Source: Alphaproteobacteria bacterium
GTDB lineage: Bacteria > Pseudomonadota > Alphaproteobacteria > UBA2966 > CAIVPW01
Assembly: GCA_947481575.1 (NCBI GenBank)
Contig: CANKGV010000008.1
Location: 1-64,000 of the forward strand
Direction of reading: 5' to 3'
DNA length: 64,000 bases
A model generated the notes under the pieces. That model ran no database searches. It was given only the letters and a program-made list of their open reading frames with translations, and had not been told where the DNA came from. Position numbers and translations under genes: made by a program. Below, piece by piece: positions 16,680 through 24,677 of the stretch (position 1 is the stretch's first letter; each line of letters begins with the position of its first letter).

Positions 16680-18493
16680 ACTCGGCGTCGAAGATGTCAA
16701 CCTTCCCCGAGGCGAGCGCGAAGGGGTTTGGGTTGCTCCGCCTCATCCTCATCGTCCCGAGGTTGTGGGCACTGCGCATCTTCGTGATGCTGTTGGCTGC
16801 CAGCCTCTTGGAAGGCATTGGCCTAGCCACCTTCTTGCCGCTCCTCACTCTAGTCAGCAGCGGCACCGGCGGCTACCAGGCAAACCCAGGACCGATCGGC
16901 GCGGTCCTGGCGTGGCTAGGCGCGGTAGTCGGTCATGATGCAGGACCGGGCCTGCTGTTCGGACTGATTGCGGCGCTCTTCTGGCTCAAAGGCGGCGCGA
17001 GCATCGTCGCGCGCTCAGACGCCGCCACGCTTATGGCGCGGTTTGTTACCGACCTGCGGGCGTTGTTGCTCGATTCGATGGCACGGGCCCGATGGTCCTA
17101 TTTCGGCACGAAACCGGCCGGTGACCTCGCCAACGCGATAACGGTCGAGGTCACGCGGTGCGGCTCTGTTCTTAGCCTGTGCTTTGATTTCGTTGCAGCG
17201 GCAATGCAGGTCGCCGTCTATCTGGCTCTTGCGATACTTGTCTCGTGGCAGCTCACGGTCGCGGGCCTCGTTTCGAGTGTTGCGCTGTGGACCATCCTGC
17301 ACCGGTTTGTGCGTATGGCGCGCAGTTCGGGCCGCATGCAAAGCCAGTCCTTTCAGGAGGTATCTCGCCGCCTCGTCGACCAACTCGTTGGCATCAAAGC
17401 GATCAAGGCAATGGGCGCGGAGGATCGCTTCACGCCGTTGCTGATGCGTGAGAACGAAAACCTCTACCATGGTCTGCGACTCAACGCCTTGAGCAGCACG
17501 TTTTTGCAAGGTTTGGCTGAGCCCCTGCTCATCACGATGATGGCTGGGATCGGCATTGTTTCGATTGTGTGGCTCAAGGTCGAGTTCGCCGAACTCGCGG
17601 TAATGGGGCTCGCCCTATATCGAACGGCGACGACGGCACTGCGACTGCAGTCTCAGTATCAAGGGCTAGTATCCCACGAAGGTTTCGTTCAAGGCGCGAT
17701 CGAAGAGCTGCATGAGGCGGACGCAGCGCGCGAAGTGCGCGGGACGGGGCAGGCACCTTCGCTGCACAAGCAACTTGCCATTCGGGACCTGGGCTTTGCG
17801 TACGACGATCGTACGATATTGGATCGCGTCAATTTGACGATCGAGGCCGGGATGCTGACAGTCCTGATCGGGCCGTCGGGCAGCGGAAAGACGACGCTGC
17901 TCGACCTGCTGATCGGACTGCACCGGCCGACCACTGGCGCTATCGAAGTCGACGGTACCTCGTTGGCCGACGTCGACACCCTGGCGTGGCGCCAGCGTCT
18001 TGGGTACGTGCCGCAAGATACGCTTCTATTCAACGACACGCTCATGGCCAACGTGACGCTTGGCGATCCTAATCTCACCGAACAGGACGCGATTGCGGCG
18101 TTGCGCCAAGCCGGAGCCGAATTGTTTGTCGCGCAGTTGCCGCAGGGCTTGATGACTCCACTTGGCGAGCGTGCCCAGCGCCTCTCCGGTGGGCAGCGGC
18201 AACGCATTGCGCTGGCGCGCGCACTGGTGCGCCGGCCCCAACTGCTTATCTTGGACGAGCCGACGACGGCTTTGGATCCTGCGACGGAAGTCGAGCTCTG
18301 CGAGACGCTGCACACGCTGGCGCGCTCCACTACGATCTTTGCCGTATCGCATCAGTCGGCATTGGCGCGCGCGGCCGACCGCATCTATCGCATCTCGGAA
18401 GGGCACATCTACGCCGACCGCGCGGCGGGGGCCGTTCCGTCGCAGGGAACGGCGACGGAGCCGAGCCCTCTGGCGGCGGGAACCCGACAGTGA
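16676..18493 (+). CDS. ABC transporter, fused permease/ATPase (MsbA/PglK-like)
   Basis: 605 residues. The N-terminal half has about six membrane segments, starting at FVMLLAASLLEGIGLATFLPL. The C-terminal ATPase has Walker A GPSGSGKTTLLDL (near 398), signature LSGGQRQRIALARAL (near 503), Walker B LLILDEPTTALD and the switch histidine in AVSHQSA. Half-size exporters of this type flip lipid-linked glycans or lipid A across the inner membrane. Lying directly after pseG, with no Wzx in the window, it is the best candidate for export of the locus glycan. The start at ATG 16676 has a GAGAGGG upstream. Confidence 0.88.
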   Translation: MNSASKMSTFPEASAKGFGLLRLILIVPRLWALRIFVMLLAASLLEGIGLATFLPLLTLVSSGTGGYQANPGPIGAVLAWLGAVVGHDAGPGLLFGLIAALFWLKGGASIVARSDAATLMARFVTDLRALLLDSMARARWSYFGTKPAGDLANAITVEVTRCGSVLSLCFDFVAAAMQVAVYLALAILVSWQLTVAGLVSSVALWTILHRFVRMARSSGRMQSQSFQEVSRRLVDQLVGIKAIKAMGAEDRFTPLLMRENENLYHGLRLNALSSTFLQGLAEPLLITMMAGIGIVSIVWLKVEFAELAVMGLALYRTATTALRLQSQYQGLVSHEGFVQGAIEELHEADAAREVRGTGQAPSLHKQLAIRDLGFAYDDRTILDRVNLTIEAGMLTVLIGPSGSGKTTLLDLLIGLHRPTTGAIEVDGTSLADVDTLAWRQRLGYVPQDTLLFNDTLMANVTLGDPNLTEQDAIAALRQAGAELFVAQLPQGLMTPLGERAQRLSGGQRQRIALARALVRRPQLLILDEPTTALDPATEVELCETLHTLARSTTIFAVSHQSALARAADRIYRISEGHIYADRAAGAVPSQGTATEPSPLAAGTRQ

Positions 18494-18533
18494 GCCGGAG
18501 CCAAGGCCGCCATTTGACTCCTAAGCATCCCCA

Positions 18534-20342
18534 ATGATTGTTCTTGGTATATGTGACAGCCACGAGGCCCATGCGTGCGTCGTGCGCGATGGAGTTTTGG
18601 TCGCGGCGATGAGCGAAGAGCGCCTCACCCGTCTCAAGGCAGACATGGGGTATCCGCGCCGCGCGATCGACGCCGTGCTGCGACTGGCGAACGTGACGCC
18701 CGAAGAGATCGACGTCGTCGCCATCGCCGGCCAAAAGGACACAGCATTCCAGCGCCTGTACAAGATGAACGCGCTCCTCAAGGTGAAGGACTGGATTCGC
18801 CAGTGCGATCGATACTGGCGGCCGATTCTGCTTGAGGGCAAGAAACTCACCGAGTGGGATGACTACGAGCTGTTCAAAGGCCTGCGCAACGCGGACGAGC
18901 TTGCCGCCGACCCATACTATTCGTTCCTTGAACGTGCCCGGGTCGCAGATCCGAAGGAATATTTTGGCATCTTCAACAGGATCCGCGCCGAGACTGTGCA
19001 AAGTCACCTGGGCGTCGACCGCAGCCGCATTCGATCCTTCCGCCACGAGGACTGCCACAAGTCATACGGACTGCATTCGTCGCCGGTGAAGCTCGACCGG
19101 GCGCTGATCCTGACGGTCGAGGGTGGGGGGGACGACTCATCCGCCACGTACAGCACATTCACGAACGGCGCGATCACGGAGCATTGGCGTTCCAACGAGG
19201 TCAACCTCGGCCGCCTATACCGGTACGTCACGCTGATATTGGGGATGCTGCCGCTGCAGCATGAGTTCAAGGTTATGGGGCTTGCACCGTACGGCACGGA
19301 GTACCACGGCAAGCGATCTTTGGAGTTCTTCAACACGCTGTCGACGGTGGAGGGATCCAAGATCCTCAATACGCGCAGCGTGAAGGACCTGTACTACAGC
19401 GTGCGCGACGCCCTGGAAGGCGAACGCTTCGACGGTATCGCCTGGGGACTGCAGACGCACCTCGAGCGGATCCTGAGCCGCTGGGTGGAGAACTGCATCG
19501 AAGAATCGGGGATCGACGACGTGATCCTTTCCGGCGGCGTTGGACAAAATATCAAGGCCTGCAAGGCGCTGACGGAGACGACATCGCTCCGCTCGCTGTG
19601 GGCGGCACCCATTTGCGGGGATGGATCGCTTGGCATCGGCGCCGCCTGGTTGGCCAGCCAGCAGCTGGCCCCGGAAATCTCGATTCGTGGTTTTGACACC
19701 ATCTATCTCGGCACCGAGCATGGTCCGAACGTGGTCAGCAGCGCCGTGCAGCGGCGCGGCTTGGCAGGCTCCTTCACCATCGTTGAACGCCCCAGTGCCG
19801 ACTCCGTAGCCGGATGGCTTGAGCAAGGGAAGATTTGCGCCCGCTTCACTGGGCGCATGGAATTCGGGCAACGGGCCCTGGGCAATCGCTCGATCCTCGC
19901 TGACCCGCGGCGCTGGGAATCAGTTGAGCGCGTAAACCAGAAGATCAAGTACCGCGACTTCTGGATGCCGTTCACCCCTTCGATGACGATCGAGCAGTCG
20001 GACCAAATGATCGTCAACCCGAAGGCGGTCTACAGCCCCTACATGACGATGAGCTTCGATCTCAAGCCGGAATTCAGCAACAGCATTCCGGCTGCGATGC
20101 ACCCGGCCGACAAGACGATCCGCCCGCAGATGCTTCGCCGGGAGGACAACCCTGGCTACCACGACCTGATCACTGCGTTCGGCGCGCGTACCGGCCTCGC
20201 CTGCGTCATGAACACTTCTTTCAATCTGCACGGCGATGCCATCGTCGAAAGTCCCGATGACGCCATCGACACGTTCGCGCGATCGGACCTCGATATCCTG
20301 CTGTTCGACGACGTCGCGATTTCACGCGTGGGACTCGAATAG
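18534..20342 (+). CDS. Carbamoyltransferase, NodU/CmcH/TobZ family (copy 2)
   Basis: 602 residues. It starts MIVLGICDSHEAHACVVRDG, has metal histidines in RHEDCHKSYG near 169, GRMEFGQRALGNRS near 440 and NTSFNLHGDAIVESP near 559. Two positions differ from most relatives. The Kae1-domain loop that is usually T-x-D-G-x-G reads TVEGGGDD, with Glu for Asp, and the DESL loop reads GDGSLGIGAA. It should carbamoylate a sugar hydroxyl. An AsnB-like gene follows 10 bases later, so the pair is likely co-translated and may act on one substrate. Confidence 0.9.
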   Translation: MIVLGICDSHEAHACVVRDGVLVAAMSEERLTRLKADMGYPRRAIDAVLRLANVTPEEIDVVAIAGQKDTAFQRLYKMNALLKVKDWIRQCDRYWRPILLEGKKLTEWDDYELFKGLRNADELAADPYYSFLERARVADPKEYFGIFNRIRAETVQSHLGVDRSRIRSFRHEDCHKSYGLHSSPVKLDRALILTVEGGGDDSSATYSTFTNGAITEHWRSNEVNLGRLYRYVTLILGMLPLQHEFKVMGLAPYGTEYHGKRSLEFFNTLSTVEGSKILNTRSVKDLYYSVRDALEGERFDGIAWGLQTHLERILSRWVENCIEESGIDDVILSGGVGQNIKACKALTETTSLRSLWAAPICGDGSLGIGAAWLASQQLAPEISIRGFDTIYLGTEHGPNVVSSAVQRRGLAGSFTIVERPSADSVAGWLEQGKICARFTGRMEFGQRALGNRSILADPRRWESVERVNQKIKYRDFWMPFTPSMTIEQSDQMIVNPKAVYSPYMTMSFDLKPEFSNSIPAAMHPADKTIRPQMLRREDNPGYHDLITAFGARTGLACVMNTSFNLHGDAIVESPDDAIDTFARSDLDILLFDDVAISRVGLE

Positions 20343-20352
20343 CGGCACCGTC

Positions 20353-22290
20353 ATGTGCGGGTTAGCGGGAATTCTCGGCGACGTACGTCCGGACGACGGA
20401 GCGACCGTTGGCCGCATGCTGGACGTGCAGGCCTATCGGGGGCCCGACGCCGGGCGAGTGTTGACGCTACCCGGTGCGGTGCTTGGCCACCGCCGCCTCT
20501 CGATCATCGACCTTTCCGACCGTGGGCTGCAGCCAATGTCGTCGTCGGACGGCCGGTTCGTCCTCACATACAACGGCGAGATCTACAACTACCGCGAACT
20601 GCGCGCTGAACTTGCGGGCCGGTATCCGTTTCGCACCGAGACCGACAGCGAGGTACTGCTGGCAGCCTGGGCAGCTTGGGGCGAACGGTGCCTCGATCGC
20701 ATGAACGGAATGTTCGCGTTTTGCATTTTCGATCGGCATGCCCGCGTCGCGTTCTTGGCGCGAGACCGCTTTGGGCAAAAGCCCCTGTTTCTCCACCAAA
20801 GCGGGAGGCGTCTTCTGTTCGCCAGCGAAGCGAAGGGCCTGTTCGCGGCGGGCGTGGAACGTGCGCCGGACCTGTCGGTGTGGTCGCGCTATTTGTTGAC
20901 TGCGAATTACGACGACACGGCGGCCACTTACTTTGCCAATGTCACGCAGCTTCTACCCGGCGAATGCGCGACGTTTGGGCCGGACGCTGGCCTGGTCAGG
21001 CGACAATGGTACCGGCTATCCGATCGCGTTCATGAACGGCGGATCGACGTCGAGGCTGCCACCGCCGCAACTCGAGACCTGATTGTTGACGCATGCCGGA
21101 TCCACATGCGTGCCGACGTGCCGGTGGCGATTCTGCTGTCCGGCGGGCTCGATTCTTCGGCAATGCTCGCGGGCTTGGACCTCGCCAGCGTACTTGGCCC
21201 CGAAGTGAAATGCTTTGCCGTAGATTTCGGACCCGATCTCTCGGAGCGGCCGTGGATCGAAGACGCAGCGAACCATCACCGCCTTCGCTGCAGCATAGAC
21301 ACGTTCACCCAGAAGATGTTTTGTGACACGCTAGGGCAGATGATGTGGCATCTGGAAGGCCCAATCGGCGGACTCATGAATTCCGCCCTTGCGATGCCGA
21401 TCGCCCACGCCCAGCGTGAGGGCTTCCGGGTCGTCCTGGACGGGACGGGGCCGGACGAAATCTTTGCGGGGTACCGAAATCACCACAACCTGTACGTCGG
21501 TCTCCTGTTGCAAAGCCAATCCGGTGCGGCCGAGCAGGCCGTTGCGGAATACGCCCGCAACTGGGGAGTCGACGCGTCGGCCGCCCGTCTTGCGGCGACC
21601 CGAGAACTGGACCGCGAGAACACCGCCATCGACGGGTCGGTGCCGGTACGACCCGACCTGCTGAGCCCCCAAGCGGTCCGGCGCGAACTTGCGCAGCCCC
21701 CGATCAGCGGGAGCACAGGGGACCGCCTGCGCGACGCGCTGGTGTCGTACGTGCAGGGCAGCAAGATCGGGCGCAACATGCGCATGAAGGACCGCCTAAG
21801 CATGGCCTACGCGGTCGAATTGCGGCTGCCGTATTTGGACCATCGGCTAGCGGAGCACGGCCTTTCACTGCCGACAGCGCAATACTTTCTCGACGGCTAC
21901 TCGAAGAGCATCGTACGCCGCGCGATGAGCGGCTCAATGAACGATGGGGTGCGCGTTGCGACCAAGCGGAGCATCCAGGCCCCGCAAGGGATATGGCTGC
22001 GCAACGAACCGATGCGTGCGTATGTGCGGTCGTTGATCGAGAGCGAAAGCTTCGCCTCGCGCGGCCTGTTCGACGTGCCGCGAGTGCGCGCGGCATACGA
22101 CGCGTTCTGCACCGGCGGCGCCGATTCCAGTTTCTTCGTTTGGCAGTGGATCAACGTGGAGGTTTGGTTCCGCACGTTCGTCGACGCCGACCCAGTGAAG
22201 GATCGTCACCCGTTGGCGAACCATCTTACCACGCAGGCCGCGACTAGTGTGGCGGACGCACGCGAATTCCGTGCGGGGTACCTGCATTGA
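20353..22290 (+). CDS. asnB: Asparagine synthetase-like amidotransferase (copy 1)
   Basis: 645 residues. The catalytic Cys2 of the N-terminal glutaminase is in MCGLAGILG, with YRGPDAG, GHRRLSIID and YNGEIYNYRELR. The synthetase domain has the PP-loop LLSGGLDSSAML near 262. The active-site loop usually GDGGDE reads GTGPDEIFAGY here. Relatives in O-antigen loci (for example WbpS) amidate sugar carboxylates, so a uronic or nonulosonic acid carboxylate is a likelier target than aspartate. Paired with the carbamoyltransferase just upstream and overlapping the GNAT gene by one base. Confidence 0.88.
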   Translation: MCGLAGILGDVRPDDGATVGRMLDVQAYRGPDAGRVLTLPGAVLGHRRLSIIDLSDRGLQPMSSSDGRFVLTYNGEIYNYRELRAELAGRYPFRTETDSEVLLAAWAAWGERCLDRMNGMFAFCIFDRHARVAFLARDRFGQKPLFLHQSGRRLLFASEAKGLFAAGVERAPDLSVWSRYLLTANYDDTAATYFANVTQLLPGECATFGPDAGLVRRQWYRLSDRVHERRIDVEAATAATRDLIVDACRIHMRADVPVAILLSGGLDSSAMLAGLDLASVLGPEVKCFAVDFGPDLSERPWIEDAANHHRLRCSIDTFTQKMFCDTLGQMMWHLEGPIGGLMNSALAMPIAHAQREGFRVVLDGTGPDEIFAGYRNHHNLYVGLLLQSQSGAAEQAVAEYARNWGVDASAARLAATRELDRENTAIDGSVPVRPDLLSPQAVRRELAQPPISGSTGDRLRDALVSYVQGSKIGRNMRMKDRLSMAYAVELRLPYLDHRLAEHGLSLPTAQYFLDGYSKSIVRRAMSGSMNDGVRVATKRSIQAPQGIWLRNEPMRAYVRSLIESESFASRGLFDVPRVRAAYDAFCTGGADSSFFVWQWINVEVWFRTFVDADPVKDRHPLANHLTTQAATSVADAREFRAGYLH

Positions 22291-22829
22291 TGGTCGAACC
22301 CATTGCCGGCAGTGGCGCCGTATCGTTGTCGCCGCTCCTTGGCTCAGATGTAACCGACGAGTACGTGGCGTGGCTGAACGACCCCGCCGCGCGGCAGTAC
22401 ACCGAAATTTCGGGTACCGAGACCATCGCTTCAGTCACACGTTACATCGATGAGACAAACGCGGCAAAGGACGCGGCGATTTGGCGAATCATCAGCGACG
22501 GGAAGGCCCACGTTGGCAACATTCGCCTGTCGCACATTCGATGGCAGCACCGTCGCGCCGAGGTCGCCATCTTGATCGGCCGCCGCGAGCATTGGGGCAA
22601 GGGTATAGCCACGGAGGCGATTCGCCTTCTTACCGAGTTCGCTTGGAGCAAACTCGGCCTTCACAAGCTCACTGCAGGCATTCTTGCGCCGAATGTGGGT
22701 AGCCGAAGGGCCTTTGAAAAGGCGGGGTTCGCCGTCGAGGCCGTTCTTCGTGACCATGCGATCTTGGACGGCGCCTTCTGCGACGTCTTGTGGATGGTAA
22801 CCCTATCCACTGAAGCGGGGCGGCCGTGA
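22290..22829 (+). CDS. GNAT family N-acetyltransferase
   Basis: 179 residues, RimJ/RimL-like. It has a typical WLNDPAARQYTE opening, the acetyl-CoA loop REHWGKGIATEAIRLL and the late signature LHKLTAGILAPNVGSRRAFE. It could fill the PseH step, which N-acetylates the C4 amino group made by PseC, since no other acetyltransferase is visible in the window. It is closer to generic RimJ proteins than to PseH, so that role is inferred from context. ATG 22290 overlaps the asnB stop by one base, and its own stop overlaps the next GTG. Confidence 0.82.
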   Translation: MVEPIAGSGAVSLSPLLGSDVTDEYVAWLNDPAARQYTEISGTETIASVTRYIDETNAAKDAAIWRIISDGKAHVGNIRLSHIRWQHRRAEVAILIGRREHWGKGIATEAIRLLTEFAWSKLGLHKLTAGILAPNVGSRRAFEKAGFAVEAVLRDHAILDGAFCDVLWMVTLSTEAGRP

Positions 22830-24664
22830 CCGTAGCGGTCCTTCCGCCATTAGCCGAGCCAGCAACTCTTTCCGGGTTCGACGGCGTATTCGTCGATAGC
22901 CGCTTGGCCCTGGATGCCGTACGCAGACTCGGCCTTCGTCCCGGGGCATCGCTACGCACGATATCGCCTGCATTGGCGTTGGACCCTGGTTCGGGGGTCG
23001 AACTCGCCGATGAGCATTTGCCCCGTAACTACCGCGCCGCCTTCGCCGAAACGATTGCGCAGGTGTCGTTGGATGCGTATCGGCGATGCCTAAGGCACCC
23101 TGAATATGGTCCGCTCGCAATCGTAATTGCTCAGCGGATCGTTCTGCAGTCCGGGTTGGTATGGTCCGCGATGATGGTTCGGCCGGACGACTCGACCCGG
23201 CGTCTTGCCGCGGTACGCCCTGCACAGGCCGGACAGCCCCACGGGGTCGTCGTCACCAGCGGCTGGGAACGCCTCTTGATGGCCACGGGAAACCTGCGCG
23301 TGATCGAAGTTGATGCCCCGCACTTGAGGGACGCGCCCAAACCGCTCCCTAGCGTCAGCTTCTTCGACCGGCAGCGGCTTGGGCGGATGGAAAAGGTGGG
23401 CTACCAGCTCGTGTCGAAGGCGTGGCGCGCCTCGTCGTTCCGCTCTCCGCGGGGCACATTTCTGATCCTGCGCGAGAACTATCTCGTGCGGGAGGCCGCG
23501 CTTGCCTTGGCGCTGCGGGGGTTCGGGCTCAAGTGGCTCGCTTTGCCCAAAGGGACCGCCCACGATGTCGTCAAGGCAGACCACCTGACGGCGTTCTTGG
23601 CTCCCGCCCTGGAGCCACTCCGGTCATTGATCGCGCCGTTCGTCTGGTCGGCTTTGTTGGGCCAGTTGGCCGAAGACTTTGGGCGGGCAGCAAATCGTTA
23701 CCACGCCGCCCTTCCCCATTGGCGCACGTCCCTGGCGGAGGCAAAACGCCACGGCGTTCGCGGCATCCTCACCAACGTCATGATCGCTCCCGACACAGCG
23801 GCCCTACACGACGCCTGCCGGGCGCAGGGCGTCCCGCTCTTCGCCTTTCAGCACGGCAACTCGCGGGAAATCTCGCGCAACATGGCGCACGTTGAAGCGA
23901 TCTTCGAGGGCAACGTCGCCGACCACTACCTCACCTTCAGCCCGGAAGCGGCAGAAGTCTCCATGCGAAACCCGTTCAATCGCTGCATTGCGACGCCGGT
24001 GGGCCTTCCGGCCGGGTACTCTCGCGCGGCGTCGTACCGTCGCTCTCGGTCGCGCAGTCCAACGGTCCTATTCGTTTCGTCCACTCTCTACGCTGGGCAT
24101 TTTGCTCCGATGGTAGCGGGCCGTGGAGCCAGTGACATCGACATGGCACGCAACGACGTTGAACTGGTCACGCGCGTTCTGTCTGCCATCCCATACCGGG
24201 TTGTGTTCAAACCCTACCCTGCAATCCGCTACCCGGACCCCGACCCGGTCTTGGAAGCAGCTGCGCGCGCGCCAAACATCGAGGTGTTCGCTGGCTTCGA
24301 GGATGTGTCGTTGTTGTTACCGGACGCCGATCTGATCGTGTCGGCACGTGCCACCAGCACCATTGCATGGGGCGCGACCGGGACCAAACCGTTCGTGCTG
24401 ATCGATCACCCGGAGGACAGTTCGATTCGGGCTGAGGCACTGCCGCATTTCCAGCGCTCGTTCTTCGTGTTCAATCGCGCCGACCCTGACTTTTGCGAAA
24501 GGCTGAGGGAATTCCTTTCTCAGCCGCTGTCCGTGATCGAGGCGGAGTGGAAGAGGAGGGAGCCGGCAAGACGACTGACCTTGCTGCGCTTCTTTGGCAT
24601 CTACGACGGCCACGCGGGACGGCGTGCGGCGCGCATCATCCAGGCCGTGTCAGCAAAGATCTGA
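22826..24664 (+). CDS. Putative large GT-B glycosyltransferase (capsule polysaccharide type)
   Basis: 612 residues, cytosolic. The N-terminal half belongs to no family I recognise. The C-terminal third resembles capsule-type GT-B domains: VLFVSSTLYAGHFAPM, YRVVFKPYPAIRYP (in place of the K-x-HP motif), LLLPDADLIVSARATSTIAW and KPFVLIDHPED. The GTG start overlaps the GNAT stop in GTGA. It probably transfers a nucleotide sugar in assembly of the repeat unit; donor and linkage are unknown. Confidence 0.5.
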   Translation: MTVAVLPPLAEPATLSGFDGVFVDSRLALDAVRRLGLRPGASLRTISPALALDPGSGVELADEHLPRNYRAAFAETIAQVSLDAYRRCLRHPEYGPLAIVIAQRIVLQSGLVWSAMMVRPDDSTRRLAAVRPAQAGQPHGVVVTSGWERLLMATGNLRVIEVDAPHLRDAPKPLPSVSFFDRQRLGRMEKVGYQLVSKAWRASSFRSPRGTFLILRENYLVREAALALALRGFGLKWLALPKGTAHDVVKADHLTAFLAPALEPLRSLIAPFVWSALLGQLAEDFGRAANRYHAALPHWRTSLAEAKRHGVRGILTNVMIAPDTAALHDACRAQGVPLFAFQHGNSREISRNMAHVEAIFEGNVADHYLTFSPEAAEVSMRNPFNRCIATPVGLPAGYSRAASYRRSRSRSPTVLFVSSTLYAGHFAPMVAGRGASDIDMARNDVELVTRVLSAIPYRVVFKPYPAIRYPDPDPVLEAAARAPNIEVFAGFEDVSLLLPDADLIVSARATSTIAWGATGTKPFVLIDHPEDSSIRAEALPHFQRSFFVFNRADPDFCERLREFLSQPLSVIEAEWKRREPARRLTLLRFFGIYDGHAGRRAARIIQAVSAKI

Positions 24665-24677
24665 TGAGTTCGTTCGC

